A stretch of 64,000 nucleotides of DNA, taken from Acinetobacter sp. ANC 3929 (GTDB lineage: Bacteria; Pseudomonadota; Gammaproteobacteria; Pseudomonadales; Moraxellaceae). Positions 1 to 6,702 of the stretch are shown here, piece after piece (position 1 is the stretch's first letter; every line of letters begins with the position of its first letter). Made by a program: the position numbers and the translations under genes. The notes below the pieces were generated by a model that saw only the letters and a list, made by a program, of their open reading frames with translations, ran no database searches and had not been told where the DNA came from. Location of the stretch: NCBI RefSeq assembly GCF_000369405.1, contig NZ_KB850000.1, positions 744,001-808,000 on the forward strand, read 5' to 3'.

Positions 1-1
1 G

Positions 2-46
2 GCATCTAAAATGAGTACAGCAGCGATGTGTGGAGTAGATCAATAA
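2..46 (+). CDS. C-terminal tail of an upstream gene (partial)
   Basis: One frame is open from the window edge and ends ASKMSTAAMCGVDQ followed by TAA at 44-46. The stop codon lies inside a hairpin that could end transcription, which fits the end of a real gene. Only 14 residues are visible, so the protein family cannot be named. It could also be chance. Confidence 0.35.
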   Translation, partial: ASKMSTAAMCGVDQ

Positions 47-69
47 AGTGATTCTCGAATCACTTTATT
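42..69. terminator. Hairpin terminator, overlapping the upstream stop codon
   Basis: A perfect 13-bp inverted repeat (42-54 with 57-69) around a 2-nt centre lies between the end of the upstream gene and the end of the minus-strand gene at 94. A T-rich stretch follows on the plus side. It probably serves both converging genes. Confidence 0.6.
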
Positions 70-93
70 CGGTCTTTTATTCATCGATAGGAT

Positions 94-789
94 TTATTGT
101 TTTTGGTTTAAAGCATCAATAATCGCAATTGCTGTAACACGTGCTGAAAACGGATTTTGCCCAGTAATCAAATTATGATCTCTGACTACATTTGGTACAA
201 AAGGAATAAATTTTCTTTCATAATGCGCCCCACGCTGTTTCGCCAGCTCTTCAGCGTTATAAGGAACTTTCTTCGCAACACCAGCCAACACTTCTTCACA
301 CCACGCAAAGCCCGTCAGCTTTTTCCCTTCAATTAAATATTGCCCATTTGATAGCTGAACATTCAGCAATCCGCAATAACCGTGACATACACTAGATACA
401 ATGCCACCTTTCTCATAAATATTTTTGGTGATGTCTTGCAATTCAGCATTGTCCAGAAAGTCCCACATCACGCCATGGCCACCTGTGTAATAAATCACAT
501 CATAATCTTGCCAATTGATTTCAGAGGGCTTTTTTGTTGTTTTGAGTAGCTGCATAAATGCAGGATCATTTTTACGTTTTAATACAGAAGCATCAGCAAC
601 GAAACGTTCTAATGATTTAGGTTCGACTGGAGAATGGCCCCCCAAAGGACTGACAATATCCTGAATATAATTTTGCTTTTCAAACTCATCATAGGCATGC
701 GTCAACTCACCCAGCCACAGTCCTGTGGGGCGGTGAATTCCTTTATATTCAGAGACATTGGTTACAACATGCAGAATACGCTTTGACAT
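94..789 (-). CDS. Type 1 glutamine amidotransferase-like (DJ-1/PfpI family) protein, cytoplasmic
   Basis: A 231-residue DJ-1/PfpI (class I glutamine amidotransferase-like) protein. The nucleophile-elbow cysteine is seen in SVCHGYCG (about residue 135), with an upstream YYTGGHGVMWD strand-turn and a late ITGQNP motif. These are typical of the Hsp31/PfpI branch linked to carbonyl stress (chaperone, glyoxalase or deglycase roles). There is no signal peptide. The gene is divergent from the MerR gene at 882, and its promoter is the MerR-type operator at 836-866, so MerR control is inferred. A close paralogue with a signal peptide lies at 1418-2227. The family call is firm; substrate and reaction are unknown. 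Confidence 0.85.
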   Translation of the reverse strand: MSKRILHVVTNVSEYKGIHRPTGLWLGELTHAYDEFEKQNYIQDIVSPLGGHSPVEPKSLERFVADASVLKRKNDPAFMQLLKTTKKPSEINWQDYDVIYYTGGHGVMWDFLDNAELQDITKNIYEKGGIVSSVCHGYCGLLNVQLSNGQYLIEGKKLTGFAWCEEVLAGVAKKVPYNAEELAKQRGAHYERKFIPFVPNVVRDHNLITGQNPFSARVTAIAIIDALNQKQ

Positions 790-835
790 CTTTTACCTCG
801 GCTATTTGATTTATTTTTAATCTTGCTTTTGCATC

Positions 836-866
836 ACTATAAGCTTAAAGTTTGCTTTAATGTCAA
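836..866 (-). promoter_or_regulatory. MerR-type promoter/operator 1 (for the DJ-1 gene)
   Basis: Reading the minus strand: TTGACA (866-861), a 19-bp spacer, TATAGT (841-836). The spacer holds the dyad TTAAAG-N4-CTTTAA (845-860). A 19-bp spacer with a central dyad is the hallmark of promoters untwisted by MerR-family activators. Five more copies lie within the next 5.4 kb. Confidence 0.8.
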
Positions 867-881
867 GAGAAAAATCAGTCA

Positions 882-1295
882 ATGAATATCAGTGAACTAT
901 CTAAACAAAGTGGTTTAACTACCCCCACAATTCGTTATTACGAGCAAATCAAACTATTACCCAAGGCTAAACGTAAATCAAATGGCTATCGGGAATATAG
1001 TGATAATGATCTGAAACAGTTATTCCTGATCCAGCAAGCACAGCAAGTTGGCTTTTCTTTGACAGAAATTAAGTCATTTTTACCTTCAAATGTGACGTCT
1101 TGGGACCATGATATTTTGATTGGTGTGTTGGAAAGTAAAATCAAGGATATTGAAGATTTAGAACAAAAACTGGCCATCAGCAAACAAAACCTGCGTATGA
1201 TGATCACTGCAATCAATAGTAAACCTGACGAAATCACTTGTGAAGAAAATGCACAACGCTTACTCAATCTCTATTACGACAATGATCAGGCCTAA
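882..1295 (+). CDS. MerR-family transcriptional regulator
   Basis: A 137-residue MerR-family regulator. The N-terminal winged helix starts MNISELSKQSGLTTPTIRYYE, followed by the usual GYREYSDND wing, an effector-domain coiled coil (about 75-110) and a short tail with a single cysteine (ITCEENAQ, about residue 120). It lacks the CueR-type paired C-terminal cysteines, so a metal sensor is unlikely. An NmlR/AdhR-like electrophile sensor is possible. It sits among six promoters with the same 19-bp-spacer dyad and is the obvious candidate to bind them. An AAGAGA ribosome site lies about 12 nt before the ATG. Confidence 0.88.
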   Translation: MNISELSKQSGLTTPTIRYYEQIKLLPKAKRKSNGYREYSDNDLKQLFLIQQAQQVGFSLTEIKSFLPSNVTSWDHDILIGVLESKIKDIEDLEQKLAISKQNLRMMITAINSKPDEITCEENAQRLLNLYYDNDQA

Positions 1296-1356
1296 AGCTT
1301 TATTGAAAATTTAAAATCAAGTACCTTTGATACGCATCAATAACGCATAAAAACGA

Positions 1357-1387
1357 TTGACCTTCAACCCAACTTTAAGCATAGGAT
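1357..1387 (+). promoter_or_regulatory. MerR-type promoter/operator 2 (for the exported DJ-1 gene)
   Basis: TTGACC (1357-1362), a 19-bp spacer ending in AACTTTAAGCA, then TAGGAT (1382-1387). The left half of the dyad is degenerate (TTCAACC instead of TTAAAGC), so this is the weakest of the six copies. Predicted transcription start is near 1394, which leaves no room for a leader before the upstream GTG/ATG codons at 1397/1400. Confidence 0.65.
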
Positions 1388-1417
1388 ATTTGACAGGTGA
1401 TGAATAAGGAACCTGTC

Positions 1418-2227
1418 ATGTTGCAACGCTGGAATCTTCAAAAGTGGTTTATCCATATTTTTATGCTGATCTTGTCTGTGAGTTTAAGTTCAGCCTATGC
1501 AGTTGAACCTGTGCAAAATCTACATCATAAATCGCTAGGCAAAATTCTGGTGGTGATGACCAACCATTCTGCTTACCCTACTCGTTCAGATCACACGGGT
1601 TTATGGTTGAATGAGCTCACTCATTTTTATGACATTGCAGAAACTGCTGGTTATGAAATGGATTTTGTTAGTCCCCAAGGTGGAGCTGTTCCTTTGGATG
1701 AACGTAGCTTAAAGCCAATTTATATGGACAAATCTGCCAAAGTTCATTTAGCAGACCCTAAGTTTATGCAACGTTTAAATCATACACTTGCACCCAATGC
1801 AATTGATCCATCCCAGTACAAGGCAATTTACTACACGGGTGGTCACGGTACGATGTGGGATTTCCCCCAGAACCAAGGTCTAAAGAACATTAGTGAAAAG
1901 ATTTACCAGCAAGGTGGTGTCGTATCGGCAGTCTGCCATGGTGTGGGTGGGTTATTGCCACTGCAAGATAATAACGGCAATGCTTTGATCGCAGGACGGA
2001 CTGTAACAGGTTTTGCCAATAGTGAAGAAACGCTGTCCGGAATTAAATCTCAAGTACCATTTTCATTGCAAGATGGTTTGATACAACGTGGGGCAAACTA
2101 TAAACGTGCTGTTCTCCCCTTTACTTCTTACGTGATCGTTGATGATCGAATTATTACGGGGCAAAATCCGCAATCCAGTAAAGCAATTGCGCAAGCCGTA
2201 GTGAAACGCTTAAATGCTTTAAATTGA
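1418..2227 (+). CDS. DJ-1/PfpI family protein with signal peptide
   Basis: A paralogue of the gene at 94-789, with the same core motifs (YYTGGHGTMWD, AVCHGVGG with the elbow cysteine, IITGQNPQ). It adds an N-terminal basic/hydrophobic segment, FIHIFMLILSVSLSSAYA, that reads as a Sec signal peptide, so the product is probably periplasmic. In-frame starts exist at 1397 (GTG) and 1400 (ATG), but the promoter -10 ends at 1387. The ATG at 1418 has AAGGA (1406-1410) 7 nt upstream and is preferred. A strong terminator follows at 2238-2267, so the gene is monocistronic. The function is inferred to be carbonyl or electrophile defence. Confidence 0.82.
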   Translation: MLQRWNLQKWFIHIFMLILSVSLSSAYAVEPVQNLHHKSLGKILVVMTNHSAYPTRSDHTGLWLNELTHFYDIAETAGYEMDFVSPQGGAVPLDERSLKPIYMDKSAKVHLADPKFMQRLNHTLAPNAIDPSQYKAIYYTGGHGTMWDFPQNQGLKNISEKIYQQGGVVSAVCHGVGGLLPLQDNNGNALIAGRTVTGFANSEETLSGIKSQVPFSLQDGLIQRGANYKRAVLPFTSYVIVDDRIITGQNPQSSKAIAQAVVKRLNALN

Positions 2228-2237
2228 ACTTTCTTTT

Positions 2238-2267
2238 AAAAAACCAGATTTCATCATCTGGTTTTTT
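2238..2267 (+). terminator. Rho-independent terminator
   Basis: A 12-bp stem (2238-2249 with 2256-2267) with a TTCATC loop and a T6 run follows the exported DJ-1 gene. Confidence 0.85.
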
Positions 2268-2357
2268 AATGTTCATATAAATTTAGCTTTATCTCCTCAC
2301 GCTTTATCACGATACATTCTGTGCATTGATTTATTCAATTTTATTATTCAAAAATGC

Positions 2358-2388
2358 TTGACCTTAAAGCTAACTTTAATCTTAGCAT
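2358..2388 (+). promoter_or_regulatory. MerR-type promoter/operator 3 (for the decarboxylase-family gene)
   Basis: TTGACC (2358-2363), a 19-bp spacer carrying TTAAAG-N4-CTTTAA (the N4 is CTAA), and TAGCAT (2383-2388). The layout matches operators 1, 4, 5 and 6. Confidence 0.8.
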
Positions 2389-2418
2389 TTCAGTTAGATC
2401 TACAGGAGGAACTTCATC

Positions 2419-3456
2419 ATGTTTAACAAGCTTCATTTACGTCGTTCAATATCTGCGATATCCATCGGTTTAATATTCGCTACAGCAGCCTATGCAACCG
2501 AACCCAACTCACCTCATATGAATGGCAGTACCAACACAGCACCGACTACAATCGTTGAATTTGGGCCGTATAAGGTGAATGTGCCTAAGGGTGGTTATTA
2601 TGATCGCTTTCGTATGAATCCAAATTTAGACGAAGTTGCCAAAGACCCTGCGGCAGGCAATATTGATTATTTTCGTACAATTCCTAAAAAACTTGTGGAT
2701 ACACGGGTGGGCAAAGTCTGGTCACCAAATTTCTATTACCGTACCAGCAATGTGCAAGTGTTAATGTTGGCACCTATTGCAAAACTAAAAGCCAAACTGC
2801 CCGTACCGCTTGAGCCACTACAGCCATTTCCAGGTTATGGTTTGGTTTCACTCACCTTCTTCTCATATGCGGTTGGTGATGTTGATCCCTATGATGAAGT
2901 TTCTGTTGCCATTGTGGTGCGTCAACCCAATGCACACCGCTTCAATACTACCGAATTACTCAGTTCGATGCATCATCATAGGTATTATGGGCATGTACTG
3001 GCCTTACCTGTCGACACTGAAATTGCCCGTGTGCGTGGTGTATATGGTTATCAATTGCCTAAATGGTTAACACCGATTGATATGCAAATTGGTACTCAAA
3101 ATCTGCAAGCACATATTTTTAATACGGATGGCAAGCCAGATTTAAGTCTGACTGCTCCTGTACCTAAAATTAAAATGGTCAAACCACAATCACGGATTGA
3201 AACTAAAACCATGTATCAACTCGTCGATGGTCAATGGCATAGCACTTCTGTCGAATCAAATACACTTGCATTTGGACAGCGCTTATTTCCTAAAAATGTA
3301 CAATTGGTGCGTAGCGGTGGTCCGCTGAGTCAGTTACTTAATGATTTAGGGGTAGGTAAAATTCTACGTCTCGATGTTGTGAAAGATGCTCAATTGGCAC
3401 TGAATATGCCAGTTCCTTATCCTGCGCTGGATCAAGCTAAAATTAATAAAAAATAA
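2419..3456 (+). CDS. Acetoacetate decarboxylase-family protein with signal peptide
   Basis: A 345-residue protein with an N-terminal signal peptide (hydrophobic ISAISIGLIFATAAYA) followed by an acetoacetate decarboxylase (ADC)-like beta-barrel domain. Visible family features are the GYGLVSLTFFSYAVGDVDPYDEVSVAIVV core and the YGYQLPKW segment. Whether the catalytic lysine of true ADC is present cannot be settled by eye. Other ADC-like proteins act as lactonases or aldolases, so the reaction is open. AGGAGGA at 2404-2410 supports the start. The gene sits behind MerR-type operator 3. A decayed second copy lies at 6335-6665, behind an intact operator 6. Confidence 0.78.
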   Translation: MFNKLHLRRSISAISIGLIFATAAYATEPNSPHMNGSTNTAPTTIVEFGPYKVNVPKGGYYDRFRMNPNLDEVAKDPAAGNIDYFRTIPKKLVDTRVGKVWSPNFYYRTSNVQVLMLAPIAKLKAKLPVPLEPLQPFPGYGLVSLTFFSYAVGDVDPYDEVSVAIVVRQPNAHRFNTTELLSSMHHHRYYGHVLALPVDTEIARVRGVYGYQLPKWLTPIDMQIGTQNLQAHIFNTDGKPDLSLTAPVPKIKMVKPQSRIETKTMYQLVDGQWHSTSVESNTLAFGQRLFPKNVQLVRSGGPLSQLLNDLGVGKILRLDVVKDAQLALNMPVPYPALDQAKINKK

Positions 3457-3466
3457 ATTTATGCAC

Positions 3467-3503
3467 AAAATATCCGCTTCAATCTGCAAACGGATATTTT
3501 TAT
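3467..3503 (+). terminator. Rho-independent terminator
   Basis: Stem 3467-3476 with 3491-3500 (AAAATATCCG/CGGATATTTT) followed by T-rich DNA, just after the decarboxylase-family gene. Confidence 0.75.
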
Positions 3504-3555
3504 TGTCATGGATTATCGTTCTCTTTCAAAAATTTTTTAATCATTTTTTCAATAA

Positions 3556-3591
3556 AAAAGCCAATTACAGATTTTTCTATAATTGGCTTTT
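3556..3591. terminator. Bidirectional terminator between converging genes
   Basis: Stem AAAAGCCAATTA (3556-3567) pairs with 3580-3591. A/T tracts on both sides suit the minus-strand reductase gene ending at 3635. Confidence 0.75.
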
Positions 3592-3634
3592 GATCAATCA
3601 AGTTCTTTTAGCATTGATGACTTGTTCGCTTAGA

Positions 3635-4873
3635 TTATGAAGCAAATGAATAGCTACGCATCCGTTTTTTATATTGGCGGGTACGGCAAGTCATTGCTGT
3701 TTGCTGTAAAGCCAATGCCCATAATGGCGATACCTTTGGATTGGTCGTTTTACCCAGACTGAGTTTACGTAACTGGAACTTCACTGTTGCCATGTTGGCG
3801 AGCGATGCTAAGGTCTTATTTTCCCATGTGATCGGTTGAAGTTCAGGTGCGTTATTTTTGCCTTGTTTCCACTCATTTGGTAAATTAGGATCAATCGCGA
3901 GTGCTGTGGCAATCCCGACCATATCAACACCACTTTCGATCACTTGTTCTGCCACCTGTTTGCGACGGATACCACCAGTCACCATGACAGGCATCTTGGC
4001 AACTTTACCAATCTCTTGAGCAAACTCTAAGAAATAAGCTTCACGTGCCAAAGTACGTCCATCACGTGCCTGCCCTTGCATTGCAGGTGCTTCATAACTC
4101 CCACCAGATAACTCAACCAGATCAACAGCCAGTTCGTTTAACATCATGACCACTTGTTGCGCATCTTCTGCACTAAAACCGCCACGTTGAAAATCAGCAG
4201 AATTGAGTTTCACCGCAACGGTGAATGTGTCTGAAACCACAGCTCGGACTGCTTTGACAATCTCAATCAAAATACGTGCCCGATTTTCTAAAGTACCACC
4301 CCATTGATCTTGACGTTTATTACTGAGTGGTGAAAGAAACTGACTGAGTAAATAACCATGGGCTGCATGGATTTCTACACCAGTAAAGCCAGCCTGCTCT
4401 CCTAATCGTGCAGTATTGGCAAAACGTTGGATCACTTCATCAATCATGTCTTGGTTCATTTCAATTGGTGTATTAAAACGATCTGACATTTTCCCCAGAT
4501 CGAGTGCAATGGCGGATGGTGCCCAAGTTTCTTGACCCAAATTGGATTGCATTTGACGCCCTGGATGATTGATTTGCAGCCAAGCTTGTGCACCTTTAGA
4601 ACGAGCAATTTGTGCCCAGCGCTTGAAAGTATCCAAATACTTTTCGTCTTCCAGTACAACACCACCCGGTCCAGTCATCGCACGACGGTCCACCATCACA
4701 TTTCCTGTGATGATCAGACCAACACCACCCTCTGCCCACGCTTGGTATAAACGCATCAGTTGTTCAGATGGTGCATGGTTTAAATCAGCCATGTTTTCTT
4801 CCATTGCAGCTTTTGCAATACGGTTTGGGATCTGCGAACCATTCGGGAAAACTAATTTTTCAAATACTTTCAT
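3635..4873 (-). CDS. NADH:flavin oxidoreductase (Old Yellow Enzyme family)
   Basis: A 412-residue FMN-binding TIM-barrel reductase. Seen in order: the N-terminal phosphate/flavin-binding strand with AAMEENMAD, LQINHPGRQ, EIHAAHGYLLSQFLSP with the paired histidine-type substrate motif, NRARILIEIVKAVR, and VMVTGGIRRKQVAEQVIESGVDMVGIATALAIDP, which binds the FMN phosphate. It resembles single-domain OYE proteins (no C-terminal FAD/NAD module), which reduce activated C=C bonds of enones, quinones or nitro compounds. An AGAGG site precedes the ATG. MerR-type operator 4 lies 29 bp upstream, tying it to the electrophile-response group. Confidence 0.88.
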   Translation of the reverse strand: MKVFEKLVFPNGSQIPNRIAKAAMEENMADLNHAPSEQLMRLYQAWAEGGVGLIITGNVMVDRRAMTGPGGVVLEDEKYLDTFKRWAQIARSKGAQAWLQINHPGRQMQSNLGQETWAPSAIALDLGKMSDRFNTPIEMNQDMIDEVIQRFANTARLGEQAGFTGVEIHAAHGYLLSQFLSPLSNKRQDQWGGTLENRARILIEIVKAVRAVVSDTFTVAVKLNSADFQRGGFSAEDAQQVVMMLNELAVDLVELSGGSYEAPAMQGQARDGRTLAREAYFLEFAQEIGKVAKMPVMVTGGIRRKQVAEQVIESGVDMVGIATALAIDPNLPNEWKQGKNNAPELQPITWENKTLASLANMATVKFQLRKLSLGKTTNPKVSPLWALALQQTAMTCRTRQYKKRMRSYSFAS

Positions 4874-4901
4874 TTTCTGGAACCTCTTTAAATATGTGCT
4901 T

Positions 4902-4932
4902 ACTTTAAGATTAAAGTAAACTTTAATGTCAA
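4902..4932 (-). promoter_or_regulatory. MerR-type promoter/operator 4 (for the OYE gene)
   Basis: On the minus strand: TTGACA (4932-4927), a 19-bp spacer with TTAAAG-N4-CTTTAA (4911-4926), TAAAGT (4907-4902). Confidence 0.8.
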
Positions 4933-5022
4933 TAGGTTCTATTGCTTCCTATAAAATTTATTTGAAAAATCAAACTAGGTCATAGATTTGCAGCAGCTAC
5001 AATCTCAAAAAATATTGAAAAT

Positions 5023-5053
5023 AAAAAATAGAGGCAAATGGCCTCTATTTTTT
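5023..5053. terminator. Rho-independent terminator
   Basis: A 13-bp stem AAAAAATAGAGGC (5023-5035) with 5041-5053 and an AAATG loop, T run on the minus side. It ends the alpha/beta hydrolase transcript. Confidence 0.85.
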
Positions 5054-5076
5054 AGTTGTATTGCAATCAATGCAGC

Positions 5077-5907
5077 TTATGCGCGAATGAATGCCAATAG
5101 ATCTGGATTAATGACATCTGCATTGACTGTAAGCATCCCATGCGAGAACCCTTTATAGGTTTTTAAGGTGCCGTTTTGTACCAGTTTGGCGGACAATGCC
5201 CCAGAATTTTCATAAGGTACAACCTGATCATCATCACCATGCATAACCAGTACAGGTACTGAAATCTTTTTCAAATCTTCAGTAAAGTCGGTCTGAGAAA
5301 AAGCCACAATCCCATCATAATGTGCCTTGGCACCACCCATCATACCTTGACGCCACCAATTCCAAATGACTGGTTCAGATGGTTTTGTATCTGGACGATT
5401 AAAACCATAAAAAGGGCCGGCAGGTAAATCATAATAAAATTGTGATCTATTTTTGAATAACTGATTTTGCAGATCATCAAAAACTTCTTTCGGTAAACCA
5501 TCATGGTTATTTGGCGTTTTTACCATGATTGGCGGTACAGCACTCACCAGTACAGCTTTGGCAACATGTGCTTCACCATGACGTGCAATGTAGTGAGCTA
5601 CTTCACCACCACCCGTAGAGTGGCCAATATGAATCGCTTTCTGAATCCCAAGATGTTGCACCACAGCGGCAACATCATCGGCATAATGATCCATATCGTG
5701 ACCATCCCAAACTTGGCTGGAACGGCCATGTCCACGGCGATCATGGGCGACTACACGAAAACCTTCATTTAAAAAGAATAATAATTGGGCATCCCAATCA
5801 TCTGAACTGAGTGGCCAGCCATGATGAAAAAATAAGACCTGCGCATCGCGAGGTCCCCAATCTTTATAAAAAATATCTACACCATCTTTTGTCGTAACAA
5901 ATGCCAT
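5077..5907 (-). CDS. Alpha/beta hydrolase, non-haem chloroperoxidase-like
   Basis: An alpha/beta hydrolase of the esterase/cofactor-free haloperoxidase type (276 residues from the chosen start). It shows the oxyanion-hole HHGWPLS, the nucleophile elbow GHSTGGGEV (serine near 98), a late acidic MHGDDDQVVP strand and the catalytic histidine in GFSHGM. The frame is open to 5946, but the ATG at 5907 has AGGAG (5916-5920) 8 nt upstream and gives the family N-terminus MAFVTTKDGVDIFYKDWG. The promoter is MerR-type operator 5, and an 18-bp perfect palindrome lies between that promoter and the gene. Natural substrate unknown. Confidence 0.85.
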   Translation of the reverse strand: MAFVTTKDGVDIFYKDWGPRDAQVLFFHHGWPLSSDDWDAQLLFFLNEGFRVVAHDRRGHGRSSQVWDGHDMDHYADDVAAVVQHLGIQKAIHIGHSTGGGEVAHYIARHGEAHVAKAVLVSAVPPIMVKTPNNHDGLPKEVFDDLQNQLFKNRSQFYYDLPAGPFYGFNRPDTKPSEPVIWNWWRQGMMGGAKAHYDGIVAFSQTDFTEDLKKISVPVLVMHGDDDQVVPYENSGALSAKLVQNGTLKTYKGFSHGMLTVNADVINPDLLAFIRA

Positions 5908-5990
5908 CTTTATTTCTCCTGTGTAAGAATTACACTGTCGAGTCATGATCTATGTTCTAATGATCGCGCTGCGATTTCATATTTTTAACC

Positions 5991-6008
5991 ACTATCCATA
6001 TGGATAGT
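5991..6008. promoter_or_regulatory. 18-bp perfect palindrome at the transcript start of the hydrolase gene
   Basis: ACTATCCATATGGATAGT reads the same on both strands and covers the predicted transcription start of the minus-strand promoter at 6015-6045. It could be an operator for a second repressor (for instance TetR-like) or a 5' hairpin. The protein that binds it is not evident in the window. Confidence 0.5.
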
Positions 6009-6014
6009 CACTCT

Positions 6015-6045
6015 ATACTAAGATTTAAGTTAGCTTTAAGGTCAA
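6015..6045 (-). promoter_or_regulatory. MerR-type promoter/operator 5 (for the alpha/beta hydrolase gene)
   Basis: On the minus strand: TTGACC (6045-6040), a 19-bp spacer with TTAAAG-N4-CTTAAA, TAGTAT (6020-6015). It shares the centre CTAA with operator 3. Confidence 0.8.
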
Positions 6046-6229
6046 TGCTTTTAGTCCCATTCTGATAATAAAAATGTAATTTTATGATTTAAAAATAAAG
6101 CTAAAGTGAATAGGCTTACTCATTGATATCAATAAAAAATTTCAAAGCTCTAAAGTTTTCAGGGTTTATTTTCTTTACATTGTTTCAACGAATAAACTTT
6201 ACACTTATTCAAATAACAAAATTTGCGGC
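6046..6229. other. AT-rich gap between two divergent MerR-type promoters
   Basis: This stretch between operators 5 and 6 has no open frame or further dyad that I can support. The whole gap from the hydrolase start codon (5907) to the pseudogene start (6335) holds only the two operators and the 5991-6008 palindrome. Confidence 0.5.
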
Positions 6230-6260
6230 TTGACATTAAAGTTGGCTTTAATCTTATAGT
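6230..6260 (+). promoter_or_regulatory. MerR-type promoter/operator 6 (pseudogene and enoyl-reductase-like gene)
   Basis: TTGACA (6230-6235), a 19-bp spacer with TTAAAG-N4-CTTTAA, and TATAGT (6255-6260). This has the best -35 and -10 hexamers of the set. It remains intact although the first gene behind it is broken, so it now probably drives the gene at 6703. Confidence 0.82.
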
Positions 6261-6334
6261 GATCTTGAAGGTGAGAAATGCGCTTGTCGCTGACAGGCGT
6301 TTTGAATGACTGGGTCAATCAAAGGGTTATGCAT

Positions 6335-6665
6335 ATGAAGAGCAATAAACAGTTTACTGAAGTTGAAATTGGACAACACAAAGTCAAGGTTCCCCAAAAT
6401 GGCTATTACGATCGTTTCAGGATCAATCCAGATTTAGACTGAGTCAAGTGACCATGTTACATGTCATTGATGACCAATGGCGGCATACCTTGGTCAATCC
6501 AATCTGGTTTCTTTTGCACAGAAACTTGTGCCTCGAAACATAAAACTTGTAAGGCATGGTGGTCATCTCAGCCAATCATTAGATGAACTTGGGACATCCA
6601 ATATTCTTCGTTTAGATCTGATTCAAGACGCACAAGTAGTGCTACATTTACTCAAAGCACTTTAA
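6335..6665 (+). pseudogene. Decayed acetoacetate decarboxylase-family gene
   Basis: The 5' part encodes EVEIGQHKVKVPQNGYYDRFR and matches the N-terminal domain of the intact gene at 2419 (EFGPYKVNVPKGGYYDRFR). It then hits TGA at 6440. The 3' part (from about 6453) encodes MLHVIDDQWRHT and, after a frameshift near 6500, FAQKLVPRNIKLVRHGGHLS up to 6665, matching the C-terminus of the paralogue. About 200 codons of the middle are missing. The signal peptide is absent too. It is a deletion and frameshift remnant of a second ADC-like gene, not a functional small gene. Confidence 0.82.
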
Positions 6666-6702
6666 AAATTTAATCTATAGAACAGTTAAGGAAAAACTTA
6701 CA

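Noticed and set aside
986..1267. Minus-strand open frame inside the MerR gene
   Set aside because: It is fully antisense to a well-supported MerR gene, has no ribosome site and no family features.
1397..1417. Upstream GTG/ATG starts of the exported DJ-1 gene
   Set aside because: They lie too close to the predicted transcription start and have no ribosome site; ATG 1418 has AAGGA in front.
6477..6665. 62-codon frame as a separate small gene
   Set aside because: Its translation matches the C-terminus of the decarboxylase-family paralogue, so it is part of a pseudogene.
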